Source: Anaerolineae bacterium
Lineage (GTDB): Bacteria > Chloroflexota > Anaerolineae > Aggregatilineales > Phototrophicaceae
Assembly: GCA_022822305.1 (NCBI GenBank)
Contig: JAJEBY010000003.1
Location: 682,001-746,000, forward strand
Direction of reading: 5' to 3'
Length of the DNA: 64,000 bases
How positions within the stretch are numbered: position 1 is the first letter of the stretch; the number at the start of each line of letters is the position of its first letter. Made by a program: the position numbers and the translations under genes. Positions 16,726 through 25,069 of this stretch are shown piece by piece. Below the pieces are notes generated by a model. That model did not search any database. It had not been told where the DNA came from and worked only from the letters and a program-made list of their open reading frames with translations.

Positions 16726-17823
16726 TTGCGGCAGATCACCGTCTATCGCGAACCCGGCCGATTCGCCGGCTGGCCCGCCAACTATGGCATCTGGCGCTGG
16801 CAAGACGAGCTGGTAGTCGGCTTCACGCTCGGTTATCACCGGACGGTCGATCGCGGCCACGCGCTGGACAAGCGCTTGCCATTCCAAAACGTCCAGGCGC
16901 GCAGTCTCGATGGCGGCGAAAGCTGGCGGCTCGAAGACTTCAACGGCGCTCGGCCCGGCAATCGCGGTCTCTCCGCCGATGAGCATATGCAGGCCGGTCT
17001 GCGGCTCTCGGAAGTCCTCGATGATTTGCCGCCGTCAATTCCCACGCAACCGCTTGATTTCTCGCATCCGGATTTCGCGCTGATGGCGGCGCGCACCGGC
17101 TTGGCGCGAGGCGCGCGTTCCTTTTTCTACGCCTCTTACGATCGCTGCCGCTCCTGGCTGGGTCCCTTTCAGCTGCCGATGTTCGGGCAAACCGGCATCG
17201 CGGCGCGCACTGACTATCTCATTCTCAACGACCGCTCCGCCCTGCTCTGCCTGACCGCCAATAAAGCCGATGGCCACGAAGGAAAAATCATCTGCGCGCG
17301 AACGGACGACGGCGGACGGTCATTTGAGTTGCTAGCCGACATCGGCGAGGAACCGGCCGACGCCGGCGATTTCGCCATCATGCCGGCCAGCCTGCAGTTG
17401 CCATCCGGGCGCGTCATTTGCGCGCGCCGCTGCCGCCACGGCGCCACTGGCCGCAGCTGGATCGATCTCTACGCATCCGATGACGAGGGGCAATCGTGGC
17501 GTTATCTCAATAAGCCGGCCGAATTCAATCAAGCGGGACACAGCGGCAATCCACCCTGCTTGCTGCGCTTGTGCGACGGCCGCATCGCTCTGATCTATGG
17601 AAACCGCGATTATCCCTACCGCATCTGCGCGCGAATCAGCGAAGACAACGGCGCATCCTGGAGCGACGAGATCGCGCTGCGCGCCGGCGGCGCCAACGGT
17701 GACATGGGATATGTGCGAGCGGTCGCGCGTGACGATGGCGCTGTCGTGGCCGTCTACTACGTCAACGATCGGCCAGATGGCGATGGCGAGCGCTTCATCG
17801 AAGCCACGTTTTGGCGGATCTGA
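16726..17823 (+). CDS. Sialidase/BNR-repeat (Asp-box) family protein
   Basis: A 365-residue six-bladed beta-propeller candidate. Four Asp-box motifs are visible: SLDGGESW near residue 60, TDDGGRSF near 195, SDDEGQSW near 250 and SEDNGASW near 305. There is no signal peptide, so it is probably cytoplasmic. The start is TTG, with GGAG 9 bases upstream, only 3 bases after the DinB-like stop. The family includes sialidases and other glycoside hydrolases, but the catalytic Arg triad was not identified with certainty. It ends 14 bases from a convergent dehydrogenase gene. Confidence 0.8.
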   Translation: MRQITVYREPGRFAGWPANYGIWRWQDELVVGFTLGYHRTVDRGHALDKRLPFQNVQARSLDGGESWRLEDFNGARPGNRGLSADEHMQAGLRLSEVLDDLPPSIPTQPLDFSHPDFALMAARTGLARGARSFFYASYDRCRSWLGPFQLPMFGQTGIAARTDYLILNDRSALLCLTANKADGHEGKIICARTDDGGRSFELLADIGEEPADAGDFAIMPASLQLPSGRVICARRCRHGATGRSWIDLYASDDEGQSWRYLNKPAEFNQAGHSGNPPCLLRLCDGRIALIYGNRDYPYRICARISEDNGASWSDEIALRAGGANGDMGYVRAVARDDGAVVAVYYVNDRPDGDGERFIEATFWRI

Positions 17824-17837
17824 ATGAACGCGCTGAT

Positions 17838-18851
17838 CTACGCGTAGAGCGCGGGCCGCTCAATTCGGGGAATCTCAACGGGCAAGCCGGTCTCGGTAGA
17901 CCTTACGCAAGCATCGGCAACCACCAGCGACATATATCCATCCCAGGCTGAAGGACCAGTCGCCTCGTTGGCCATAATCGAGCGAATCCAGTCCTGGACT
18001 TCGTCGACATATGCCCGCTGGAAACGCTGCGGCCAACTCGGCGTGATCGCCTGCGACGCGCCAGCCGCATTGCGCACGCTAGGGCTGGAATTCGGCAGGG
18101 TGCAAGCGACGCCGGTCTCGCCGGTGATTTCGACCAGCACTTCATAGCCGTATCCGGAATCGCCATTATATTCCAAGGCGCCGATCGCCCCATTTTCAAA
18201 CTTGAGATGGACATCCGCCAGTCGGCACGATTGGGGATCGCGCGGATTGGCCGCTACCCAGCTCACATGCGCGCCGCTTATCTCCGCGCCCATCATGAAT
18301 CGCGCCGAGTGAATATCGTGAATGATCGAATTGACAATGGCATCCTCAACCGTCAAGTCATCGCCATAGCGCGGATTGATATGCGCGCCGCGAAAGCGCA
18401 GCGCCTTGCCGATCGCGCCGCTGTCCAGGACCGCGAGCACATCTTTGTGCGCGGGATCATACTCGCGCATGAAGCCGACCTGCAGCAACCGCCGCCCGGC
18501 CGCGACCTCCGCTCGCAGCACGCGCTCGGCATCGGCGGCAGTCGTCGCCAGCGGTTTCTCGCAAAGCACAGGTTTGCCCGCGCCGATGCAGGCCAGCGTG
18601 AATTCGGCATGGGTAGCGTCCGGCGAAGCGATCAGCACCGCGTCAATCTCGGGATCCCCGATCAATGCCATGGCGTCAGCGTAGACCCGCCCCGCGCCTG
18701 ATGCCGCCGCAACCGCCTCGGCCCGCTCTGTATCCACATCCATAACCGCCGCCACCCGCGCGCCTATAGTTCGCTTGGCCAGATTCTCGGCATGCACGCG
18801 ACCGATGGCGCCCGCCCCAATAATGCCGACGCCGACGCTGTCCTCGCCCAT
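17838..18851 (-). CDS. Gfo/Idh/MocA family dehydrogenase, inositol 2-dehydrogenase-like
   Basis: A 337-residue NAD(P)-dependent dehydrogenase. The Rossmann motif is GIIGAGAIGRVHAENL (residues about 9-24), the family Lys is in CEKPLATT, and the catalytic-region His pair is IIHDIHSARFMMG around residues 172-184, the form found in myo-inositol 2-dehydrogenases. It should oxidise a secondary hydroxyl of a cyclic polyol or sugar. It is the last gene of the long minus-strand run that starts with the LacI regulator at 31.5 kb, 41 bases after the SDR gene. Confidence 0.9.
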   Translation of the reverse strand: MGEDSVGVGIIGAGAIGRVHAENLAKRTIGARVAAVMDVDTERAEAVAAASGAGRVYADAMALIGDPEIDAVLIASPDATHAEFTLACIGAGKPVLCEKPLATTAADAERVLRAEVAAGRRLLQVGFMREYDPAHKDVLAVLDSGAIGKALRFRGAHINPRYGDDLTVEDAIVNSIIHDIHSARFMMGAEISGAHVSWVAANPRDPQSCRLADVHLKFENGAIGALEYNGDSGYGYEVLVEITGETGVACTLPNSSPSVRNAAGASQAITPSWPQRFQRAYVDEVQDWIRSIMANEATGPSAWDGYMSLVVADACVRSTETGLPVEIPRIERPALYA

Positions 18852-18892
18852 TTCCTACTCCCGCAGCTGACTGTTTGTGCTCATGGAAAACG

Positions 18893-19639
18893 CTACATCG
18901 CGGTCTGGCCGCCATCGACCAGGAACAGCGCGCCGGTGGTGAACGAGGCTTCATCGCTCGCCAGATGCAGCACGGTTTGCGCCACCTCCCGCGGATCAGC
19001 CGCCCGTTTCATCATGGTATTGGCGAGAGACAGCTCCAAATCTTCCGCGGAAACATTCGCCAGGAGCGGCGTATCGATGGTGCCGGGGCAGACCGCATTG
19101 ACGCGTATATTGTCATCGGCGAAGTCCAGCGCCAGGCAGCGAACCAGACCGATAACCGCATGTTTGGTCGCGTTATAGCCAATCATTTGGCGCTGGCCAA
19201 TGACGCCAGAAATGGACGAGATGCAAACGATGCTGCCGCCGCCGGCCGCTTGCATGTGGGGAATGACAAATTTCGAACACAAGAACGCGCCCTTGAGATT
19301 GACGGCGTGCATCCGATCCCATTGCGCTTCGGTCAACGTCAGCGCCGTGCCCATCGTCAAAATGCCGGCATTGTTCACCAAGATGTCGACGGTTCCAAAT
19401 CGCTCCACGGTCGCTGCTACCATCTTCTCGCAATCAGCGGCTGCGCCCACATCCGTGTGCGTGGCGATGGCTCGCCCGCCCGCAGCGACGATTGCGGCGG
19501 CTGTCGCCTGCGCGCTCTGGTAATTGATGTCAGCCGCCACCACCTTCGCGCCTTCGTCCGCGAACAATTTGGCCGTCGCTTCCCCCAGCCCGCTGCCCGC
19601 GCCGGTGACTATCGCCACTTTATCCCGCAATCGATTCAC
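18893..19639 (-). CDS. Short-chain dehydrogenase/reductase (SDR)
   Basis: A 248-residue classical SDR. The cofactor motif is TGAGSGLGEATAKLF (residues about 12-26), DINYQSA fits NAD preference (acidic residue at the end of beta-2), NNAG is near residue 88, and the catalytic Ser and YNATK are near 140 and 153. GAGGAG precedes the ATG by a few bases. In the operon it sits between the lactonase-like amidohydrolase and a Gfo/Idh gene, so a sugar or sugar-acid dehydrogenase step is likely, but the substrate is not known. Confidence 0.92.
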   Translation of the reverse strand: MNRLRDKVAIVTGAGSGLGEATAKLFADEGAKVVAADINYQSAQATAAAIVAAGGRAIATHTDVGAAADCEKMVAATVERFGTVDILVNNAGILTMGTALTLTEAQWDRMHAVNLKGAFLCSKFVIPHMQAAGGGSIVCISSISGVIGQRQMIGYNATKHAVIGLVRCLALDFADDNIRVNAVCPGTIDTPLLANVSAEDLELSLANTMMKRAADPREVAQTVLHLASDEASFTTGALFLVDGGQTAM

Positions 19640-19679
19640 ATCCGTCTCCTCACGCGCTCAATGGTTCTCGGACCCTGCG

Positions 19680-20516
19680 TCAGCCCTTAATCAGCGCCGC
19701 AAGATTGTCGCCCATCAGCTTGTCCATATCAGCCGCCGGAATGAATCGGCAATGATGCCGCACGATTTCCAGCGTCTGCTGATAGGTCATATTGCGCCGG
19801 CAGACCGGGAAATCCGATCCCCATACCAGGCGCGATCCGCCGTAGCGCTGGTATAACATGCGCAAGATGGATTGGGCATCGGCCAGCGGGAAATCCCACT
19901 TGGGCTGCGCCGTGCAACAATAGAAGCCCGACACCTTGACGTGAACATTGTCGTGTACGGCCGTCGCCATCACCTCGGCCAGCGCCTCGGGCGCCAAGAC
20001 CGATGCTTGTCCCATGTGATGAATTAGTATCGTCAGCCCCGGGAAATCCTGCGCCATCTTGCGCAGGTCGGCTTGATGCTGCGGCAGGCAATGAATGCTG
20101 AAAATCAGCCCATGTTCGCGCATGACTTCAATGAATTTGCGCCCCTCCGCCGAATGCAGCCAGGCGCCGTCATCGGCTTCATCGCTCAGATAATGGGAGA
20201 TAGCGACCGGATTCCAGCGCTCGATCGCCGTTTCCAGGCGTTCAGCCGCGCCCTCCTGATGATGGCTGCTTTTCCAGCGACTGTCGACATCGACCGCCAA
20301 TCTGACGCGATCGGGATAGTCTCGCGCGCGGTCAAAGGCGTACTGGTTGTTATTTGAATTGTTGTTGATTTCGGCGCAAACGATCAGCGCTTTGTCCACG
20401 CCGTTGCGATCCATCTCGAAGATCAGCTGATCCATTGTGCCGCGCGTCTCGCTATCGGGCACTTCCGGCAAATGAGGCCAGAGTTCCCAGACGTGGCAAT
20501 GCGCATCGTAAATCAT
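19680..20516 (-). CDS. Amidohydrolase-fold protein, lactonase-like
   Basis: A 278-residue metal-dependent TIM barrel of the amidohydrolase 2 type. The metal motif DAHCHVW is at residues 4-10, HHMGQAS is near 175, and VWGSDFPVCRR is near 225. Relatives include L-fucono-lactonase and sulfomuconolactone hydrolase. ATG at 20516 overlaps the stop of the Gfo/Idh gene by 4 bases; a longer frame upstream is only a shadow. In this operon it would open a sugar lactone made by a dehydrogenase; that is inference from context. Confidence 0.85.
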   Translation of the reverse strand: MIYDAHCHVWELWPHLPEVPDSETRGTMDQLIFEMDRNGVDKALIVCAEINNNSNNNQYAFDRARDYPDRVRLAVDVDSRWKSSHHQEGAAERLETAIERWNPVAISHYLSDEADDGAWLHSAEGRKFIEVMREHGLIFSIHCLPQHQADLRKMAQDFPGLTILIHHMGQASVLAPEALAEVMATAVHDNVHVKVSGFYCCTAQPKWDFPLADAQSILRMLYQRYGGSRLVWGSDFPVCRRNMTYQQTLEIVRHHCRFIPAADMDKLMGDNLAALIKG

Positions 20517-21589
20517 GCCCTCTCCTCCTGATAAAGCTCCGCCAGCGCGACCGCCGCGCCGTCCCGGGCCGCTGATTGATAGGCGGCATCCAATAGCTCC
20601 ACCGCCCGCCAACCGATCACGCCCGAGCAAAGATTCTCCGCCTTTCCCAAGATGACATCGGCGAGGTTGTTGATGGGTCCATACGGGTAGCCTGATTCCG
20701 CCGCAGCGGCTTCCAGGCGCTCGTCCAGCGTTTCCGGCTCTGCACCCTCTCGCCAGACCTGCAGCACGCCTTCGGTGTCATCGAGATCCAGCCAGCCCTT
20801 GTCGCAGAATACCGTCAGTCGCGTGCTTTGGCTCCCGCCGCTCACATGACCGGTGCCGCCAAATGTGCCCAAAGCGCCGTTATCGTATTCGACATGGCAG
20901 GCGACCGATACATCAACCGCCAGTCCGTGATTGGCCATGCGCGCGCCCACGCGTTTGACGCGCAAGCCCGTGGTGAAGAAGACCATGCCCGCCAGATGGG
21001 TCAGCTGCAATTGACCGTGCCCGCCGCCCGAGCGCCGCGGATCGCCGTAGACATCGCCCGGCGAATGCAGCGCGGGAATCTGCACCTTGTCGATGCCCGC
21101 CAGCAACTGCGATACCGGCCGCGAGAACTGCGCCGATACATAGCGCGCCGCGCCCAGTTCGCCGCTCTCCAGGCATTCGCGCGCGCGCAGCGTCGTGAGG
21201 CGATGATTGTGGTTGTAGCCCATGACAATTTGCGCGCCCTGCCGCTCCGCCAATTCCACCAGTTGGCGCGCTTCCCGCGCATCCAAAGTCATCGGCTTTT
21301 CGATGAATGTGTTTAATCCCGCCTCCAGACAGCGCCGCGCGGCCGGATAATGAGCCGCGTGATAAGTCGCGACTACAGCGCCATCCAGCCGCTCTTCGCG
21401 GAGCATGGAGTCCAGGTCGGTGTAGATCTTCTCGACGCCGAAATGATCGGCGGCTTGGCGCGCTTTGCTCGCATCCAAATCACACAGCGCCGCCACATCG
21501 ACATCCGCGCGCGCCGACAACGCCGGCAAGTGATTCGCCGTCGCCCACCAGCCGCTGCCCACAACCGCTATCCGCGCTCGGTCTGCCAT
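20513..21589 (-). CDS. Gfo/Idh/MocA family dehydrogenase
   Basis: A 358-residue NAD(P)-dependent dehydrogenase: VVGSGWWATANHLPAL at the start, IEKPMT near residue 97, MGYNHNHRLTT near 125. A conserved His-rich GGGHGQLQLTHLAG segment near residue 190 stands where the catalytic His is expected. The ATG at 21589 was chosen because the Rossmann motif follows 7 residues later; the longer upstream frame overlaps the enolase-superfamily gene. It lies 31 bases after that gene and overlaps the amidohydrolase start. Confidence 0.88.
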   Translation of the reverse strand: MADRARIAVVGSGWWATANHLPALSARADVDVAALCDLDASKARQAADHFGVEKIYTDLDSMLREERLDGAVVATYHAAHYPAARRCLEAGLNTFIEKPMTLDAREARQLVELAERQGAQIVMGYNHNHRLTTLRARECLESGELGAARYVSAQFSRPVSQLLAGIDKVQIPALHSPGDVYGDPRRSGGGHGQLQLTHLAGMVFFTTGLRVKRVGARMANHGLAVDVSVACHVEYDNGALGTFGGTGHVSGGSQSTRLTVFCDKGWLDLDDTEGVLQVWREGAEPETLDERLEAAAAESGYPYGPINNLADVILGKAENLCSGVIGWRAVELLDAAYQSAARDGAAVALAELYQEERA

Positions 21590-21620
21590 AGACGCCTCCA
21601 AATCGTCGGCTGCGCCCTGC

Positions 21621-22826
21621 CTATCCATAGGTGCGCAAGGTGACATCAATATCGGCCGGACCGCTATAAGGCGAGATCCAGTCTTCATCGATATCCATGC
21701 CGAAGCCGGGCGCATCGTTGGGCACGAGTTGGCCATCGACCGGCATTGCCATGCCGGGTATGGGACGCATCTCGTCCAGCGGCACCCCCGGATCCGTGCC
21801 CAGCCAATATTCGGCGAAGGGCGATTCCGGCATGGCAAAACAGAAATGCTGCCCGAAGGGCGAGTTGCAGCCGCCGTGCAAAATGGTCGGGATGCCCGCC
21901 GCTTCCGCCAGCGTATAGATCTTCAGCGCCTCGCTCAAGCCGCCGCACCAGCTGATATCCGGCTGCGCCACATCAATGGCGCGATGCTCAATCAACTGAC
22001 GAAAAGCGTGCCGTCCGTGATGATCTTCGCCCGTGGCGATGGGCATCCAGGGCACAGCGCGCTTCAATGCGATATGACTTTCCAGATCGGGCGGGATGAA
22101 AGGCTCCTCCATCCAGCGCAGGTGATAAGGACGCAGACGCTCGGCCAATTGCACGGCGAAGCTCAAGCTGTAGGCCATAACCGGATTGATCATCAGCTCC
22201 TTGTCGTTGCCGATCTGGTCGCGCGTTCGAGCAACTTTCTCTTCCATCAGATTGAGGCCTTCAATGCCTATTTCATAGTGCGCCTGATTGGTCAGCTTGA
22301 AGCGCTCAAAACCCAATTCCTGCGCCCAATCGATATCGTCGCCGGTGGCGTACAAGGGAATGGAGTCTCGTGCCGGTCCGCCGATCAAGCGATACACCGG
22401 CTGATCCAGCAATTTGCCCTTCAAATCCCATAGCGCCAGATCCACCGCGCTGCGCGCGACATCGGCATGACCCGCCGAGCCCACGCGCTGCGTCGCCCGC
22501 CACATCAAGTCATTCAGGTATTCAATGGCGAAGCAATCCCGACCGACGAGCAGCGGCGCATAAATGTCGTCGATGACGGCGACGGTCGGACGCCCAAAAT
22601 AGCTGCGCCCCAATCCCCAGCTGCCGTCTTCCGCCGTGACCTTCGCCCAAACCGCGCCCCCGCCAACGCCGGGATACGATCCGGGCTGCCCATAAAACTC
22701 GTCGCGATACTTGCTGATGGGCATGGCGATCGGCGTGTACTTGCTCCAGGAATCGCGCCAGGGCTTGGTCTTTGGCTGTGGCCGCGGCAGGTCGACAGAT
22801 ACGGCTTTGACATCCGTGATCTTCAT
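21621..22826 (-). CDS. Mandelate racemase/enolase-superfamily enzyme with an altered metal ligand
   Basis: A 401-residue protein of the mandelate racemase/muconate lactonizing enzyme family, in the rhamnonate/sugar-acid dehydratase neighbourhood. After the N-terminal capping domain (ADGS-type, about residues 1-130), the barrel carries FKLTNQAHYE, then LMINPVMAYS, RWMEEPF, TGEDHHGRHAF and ILHGGCNSPFG. Relatives have Asp as the first Mg ligand in the second of these (LMxDCYM...); here it is Asn (codon AAT). The second and third ligands (Glu of MEEPF, Glu of GEDHH) and the His remain. GAGGAG precedes the ATG. The altered site may mean a different reaction. Confidence 0.9.
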   Translation of the reverse strand: MKITDVKAVSVDLPRPQPKTKPWRDSWSKYTPIAMPISKYRDEFYGQPGSYPGVGGGAVWAKVTAEDGSWGLGRSYFGRPTVAVIDDIYAPLLVGRDCFAIEYLNDLMWRATQRVGSAGHADVARSAVDLALWDLKGKLLDQPVYRLIGGPARDSIPLYATGDDIDWAQELGFERFKLTNQAHYEIGIEGLNLMEEKVARTRDQIGNDKELMINPVMAYSLSFAVQLAERLRPYHLRWMEEPFIPPDLESHIALKRAVPWMPIATGEDHHGRHAFRQLIEHRAIDVAQPDISWCGGLSEALKIYTLAEAAGIPTILHGGCNSPFGQHFCFAMPESPFAEYWLGTDPGVPLDEMRPIPGMAMPVDGQLVPNDAPGFGMDIDEDWISPYSGPADIDVTLRTYG

Positions 22827-22888
22827 CGTCTCTCCTCATGTTTGTGCAAGTGAGTCATGCAATAGTATCACTACACTATTGTTGTACG

Positions 22889-22960
22889 AGTGAGCCAGTG
22901 GCTCGCCCACGCGCAAATGAATGATTGGGCGGAGGGCGACTTACCGAATCGCCCGTGCGG
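22889..22960. repeat. Degenerate GTAGGGGCG-family palindromes
   Basis: The 160-base gap between the enolase-superfamily and DapA-like genes holds GAGCCAGTGGCTCGCCC and GGGCGGAGGGCGACTTACCG with an imperfect complement (CGAATCGCCCG). These look like decayed copies of the intergenic palindrome family seen elsewhere. Confidence 0.45.
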
Positions 22961-22986
22961 ATTCTCACTACTTACTTTCGTTTACT

Positions 22987-23892
22987 TCAGATCCTGTGGT
23001 CGATGAACAGGTGACTGACGGCCGCCAAGGCCACATCAATCTCGCGGCAATCGGCTTCGTCTAGCGGCGGAATGCCGGGCTGGCGCATGCGACCGCTGGT
23101 CAAGATGCCGCGGCGAACCAGCACCTGCTTTACCGCAGGCAAGAACAAATTCAGGTTGAGCAGTATCAGCGGCGCAATCAGATTGAAGATTTCGCGCGCG
23201 CCATCCACATTGCCGGATTGATATGCCTCCCAAATCCGCACATGAATATCGACAATTTCCACCGAGGGCATGAACCCGGTCGCCCCGCGATCCAGCTCGG
23301 ACATCATCCAGCGACAAAATCCGCCGCCGTGGATGCCCCAGCAACCGGGAATCTCGGCTTCCACCAATTCGCTGATATTGTGCGCGCTCGGCTCCATTTC
23401 TTCTTTGATATAGTGGATATTCTCCACTTCAGCCAACAAGCGCTTGAGGAAGGCGACATTCATGCCCGGTCCCTTGGGCGAATGCTGAATGATCACCGGC
23501 AGCTGCGCCGCCTCCGCGATGGCGCGGAAATAGTCGAAGATCTGTTCCGGCGTCGCCACGGAAATATAGGGCGGCATGGCTATCACGGCGTCGGCGCCGA
23601 TGTCGCGCGCGTGCGCGGCGTGCTCCACCGCCATGGCTGTGGATGGTCCCGCCACACCAGCGATGATCGGAATCCGCCCGGCGGCGCATTTGACGATGAA
23701 TCCGACCAGGTCGCGGCGTTCATTATCGGACAGGAACATGAATTCGCTGCCCAGCACCGGGTAAACCAGCCCGTTGACGCCGGCCCGCAGGCAGAATTCT
23801 ATCTGCCGCTCCATGCTCGCGTGATCGATTGCGCCATCGTCGCCAAACGCCGTCTGTACCACCGGCAAGATTCCTTCCAATCGGTCACTCAT
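22987..23892 (-). CDS. DapA/N-acetylneuraminate lyase family aldolase-like protein
   Basis: A 301-residue TIM-barrel protein of the class I pyruvate-aldolase family. The Schiff-base Lys is in HYIKEEMEPS near residue 160, and the GTTGE-like loop reads PVLGSEFMFLS near residue 46. The usual catalytic Tyr (LYNxP) is replaced: VIIQHSPKGPG has Gln there, a form I associate with a side branch of the family. SD AGAGGAG lies upstream of the ATG. In a sugar-acid operon the expected job is cleavage (or dehydration) of a 2-keto-3-deoxy acid, but the Tyr change makes the exact reaction open. Confidence 0.87.
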   Translation of the reverse strand: MSDRLEGILPVVQTAFGDDGAIDHASMERQIEFCLRAGVNGLVYPVLGSEFMFLSDNERRDLVGFIVKCAAGRIPIIAGVAGPSTAMAVEHAAHARDIGADAVIAMPPYISVATPEQIFDYFRAIAEAAQLPVIIQHSPKGPGMNVAFLKRLLAEVENIHYIKEEMEPSAHNISELVEAEIPGCWGIHGGGFCRWMMSELDRGATGFMPSVEIVDIHVRIWEAYQSGNVDGAREIFNLIAPLILLNLNLFLPAVKQVLVRRGILTSGRMRQPGIPPLDEADCREIDVALAAVSHLFIDHRI

Positions 23893-23918
23893 CTTGATCT
23901 GGCTCCTCTTTCTTCGTT

Positions 23919-24000
23919 AATCTCCTCGCGCATGCAAGGAGCGAATATGTTATTTTGTGTGAGCGCGGCCGTTCTTTTCGCTGCCGCCGAGCGGCTGTTG
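23919..24000. repeat. 82-bp dispersed repeat, copy 1
   Basis: Matches 61791-61872 at 72 of 82 positions by eye, in the same orientation. It contains CATGCAAGGAGCGA, TATTTTGTGTGAGCGCGGC and TTTTCGCTGCCGCCGAGCGG; the last two can partly pair as a GC-rich hairpin. It fills the 148-base gap between the oppD-like stop and the DapA-like start. A short frame (starting MQGANMLFCVSAA) is open through it but does not look selected. Confidence 0.75.
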
Positions 24001-24040
24001 CCTTCCACAATATCGAGGCTGTCAGGTCCCTAAAATTGGG

Positions 24041-25057
24041 CTATCCGGGCGCAATCGCTTCCGCATAGCGCTCGTCGTACAACACACAGCGCGCGCGATG
24101 ATCCGCCTCCAGCACGATCTCCCGCGGCTCGACCCGGTCACAGATGCCGGGCCGGAAGCTGCTGCAGCGCGGATGAAACAAGCAGCCCCTCGGACGATGC
24201 AAGGGATTGGGAATCGTCCCGGATATCGATTGCAGCCGCTGCCCGCGGCCCGCGCCCGTCTGCGGAATTGAATCCAGCAGCGCTTTGGTATACGGATGTT
24301 TCGGCTCTTCAAACAAGGTAATGACATCGGCCGATTCCACCACTTCGCCCAAGTACATCACAACCACCCGATCGGCGAATTGCGACACCACGCTCAGGTC
24401 GTGCGTGATGAAAAGAATGGCCATATTGAATTCGCCCTGCAAATCATAGAGCAGCCGCAAGATCTGCGCTTGCGTCGTCACATCCAGCGCCGTCGTCGGC
24501 TCGTCCGCGATCAGCAGCTGCGGTCGGCAGGAGAGCGCCATGGCGATCATCGCGCGCTGCAGCATCCCGCCGCTCAATTGATGCGGATAACGATGAATGA
24601 TGCGCGGCGGACGCGGCATGCCGACGCGATCCAGGATATCCAGCGTTTGCGCCGTCGCCCGCGTTTGATCAATGCCTTGATGCAGCATGATCGCTTCGTT
24701 GATCTGATTGCCGATAGTATGCACCGGGCTGAAGGTCGCCATCGGTTCCTGAAAAATCATGGCGATATCGGCGCCGCGGATATCGCGGATGGCGGCGCCC
24801 TTGGCATCGAGCGCGGTCAAATCTATGGCCTCGTCATCGCGCGCGTAAGTGACTTGACCCTCGACGATGCGTCCCGGCGACGGCACGATGCGCAGGATCG
24901 CGCGCGCCATCACCGATTTGCCACAGCCGCTTTCGCCCACGATGGCGACGGTCTCCCCGCGCTCAACCTCGAACGACACATCGCGCAGCGCTTCCACCAC
25001 GCCTTCGTCGGTGTGAAAATGCACTTTGAGATTCTGTACTTTCAATAACGGCGCCAT
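24041..25057 (-). CDS. Opp/Dpp-type ABC transporter ATP-binding protein (OppD-like)
   Basis: A 338-residue ATPase. Walker A is GESGCGKSV (about residue 40), the signature is [15 protein letters not shown], and Walker B is [28 protein letters not shown] holds the switch His. The C-terminal OppD/F extension with a Cys cluster is present ([12 protein letters not shown] ... GICDR), typical of subunits that carry a 4Fe-4S site. It works with the OppF-like protein encoded 12 bases upstream. Last gene of the transporter block, followed by the 82-bp repeat and the catabolic genes. Confidence 0.94.
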   Translation of the reverse strand: MAPLLKVQNLKVHFHTDEGVVEALRDVSFEVERGETVAIVGESGCGKSVMARAILRIVPSPGRIVEGQVTYARDDEAIDLTALDAKGAAIRDIRGADIAMIFQEPMATFSPVHTIGNQINEAIMLHQGIDQTRATAQTLDILDRVGMPRPPRIIHRYPHQLSGGMLQRAMIAMALSCRPQLLIADEPTTALDVTTQAQILRLLYDLQGEFNMAILFITHDLSVVSQFADRVVVMYLGEVVESADVITLFEEPKHPYTKALLDSIPQTGAGRGQRLQSISGTIPNPLHRPRGCLFHPRCSSFRPGICDRVEPREIVLEADHRARCVLYDERYAEAIAPG

Positions 25058-25069
25058 AGTCAGTCTCGG

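Noticed and set aside
21590..21838. N-terminal extension of the Gfo/Idh gene at 20513 (83 further codons)
   Set aside because: The extension overlaps the dehydratase gene, lacks family sequence, and the Rossmann motif begins right after the ATG at 21589.
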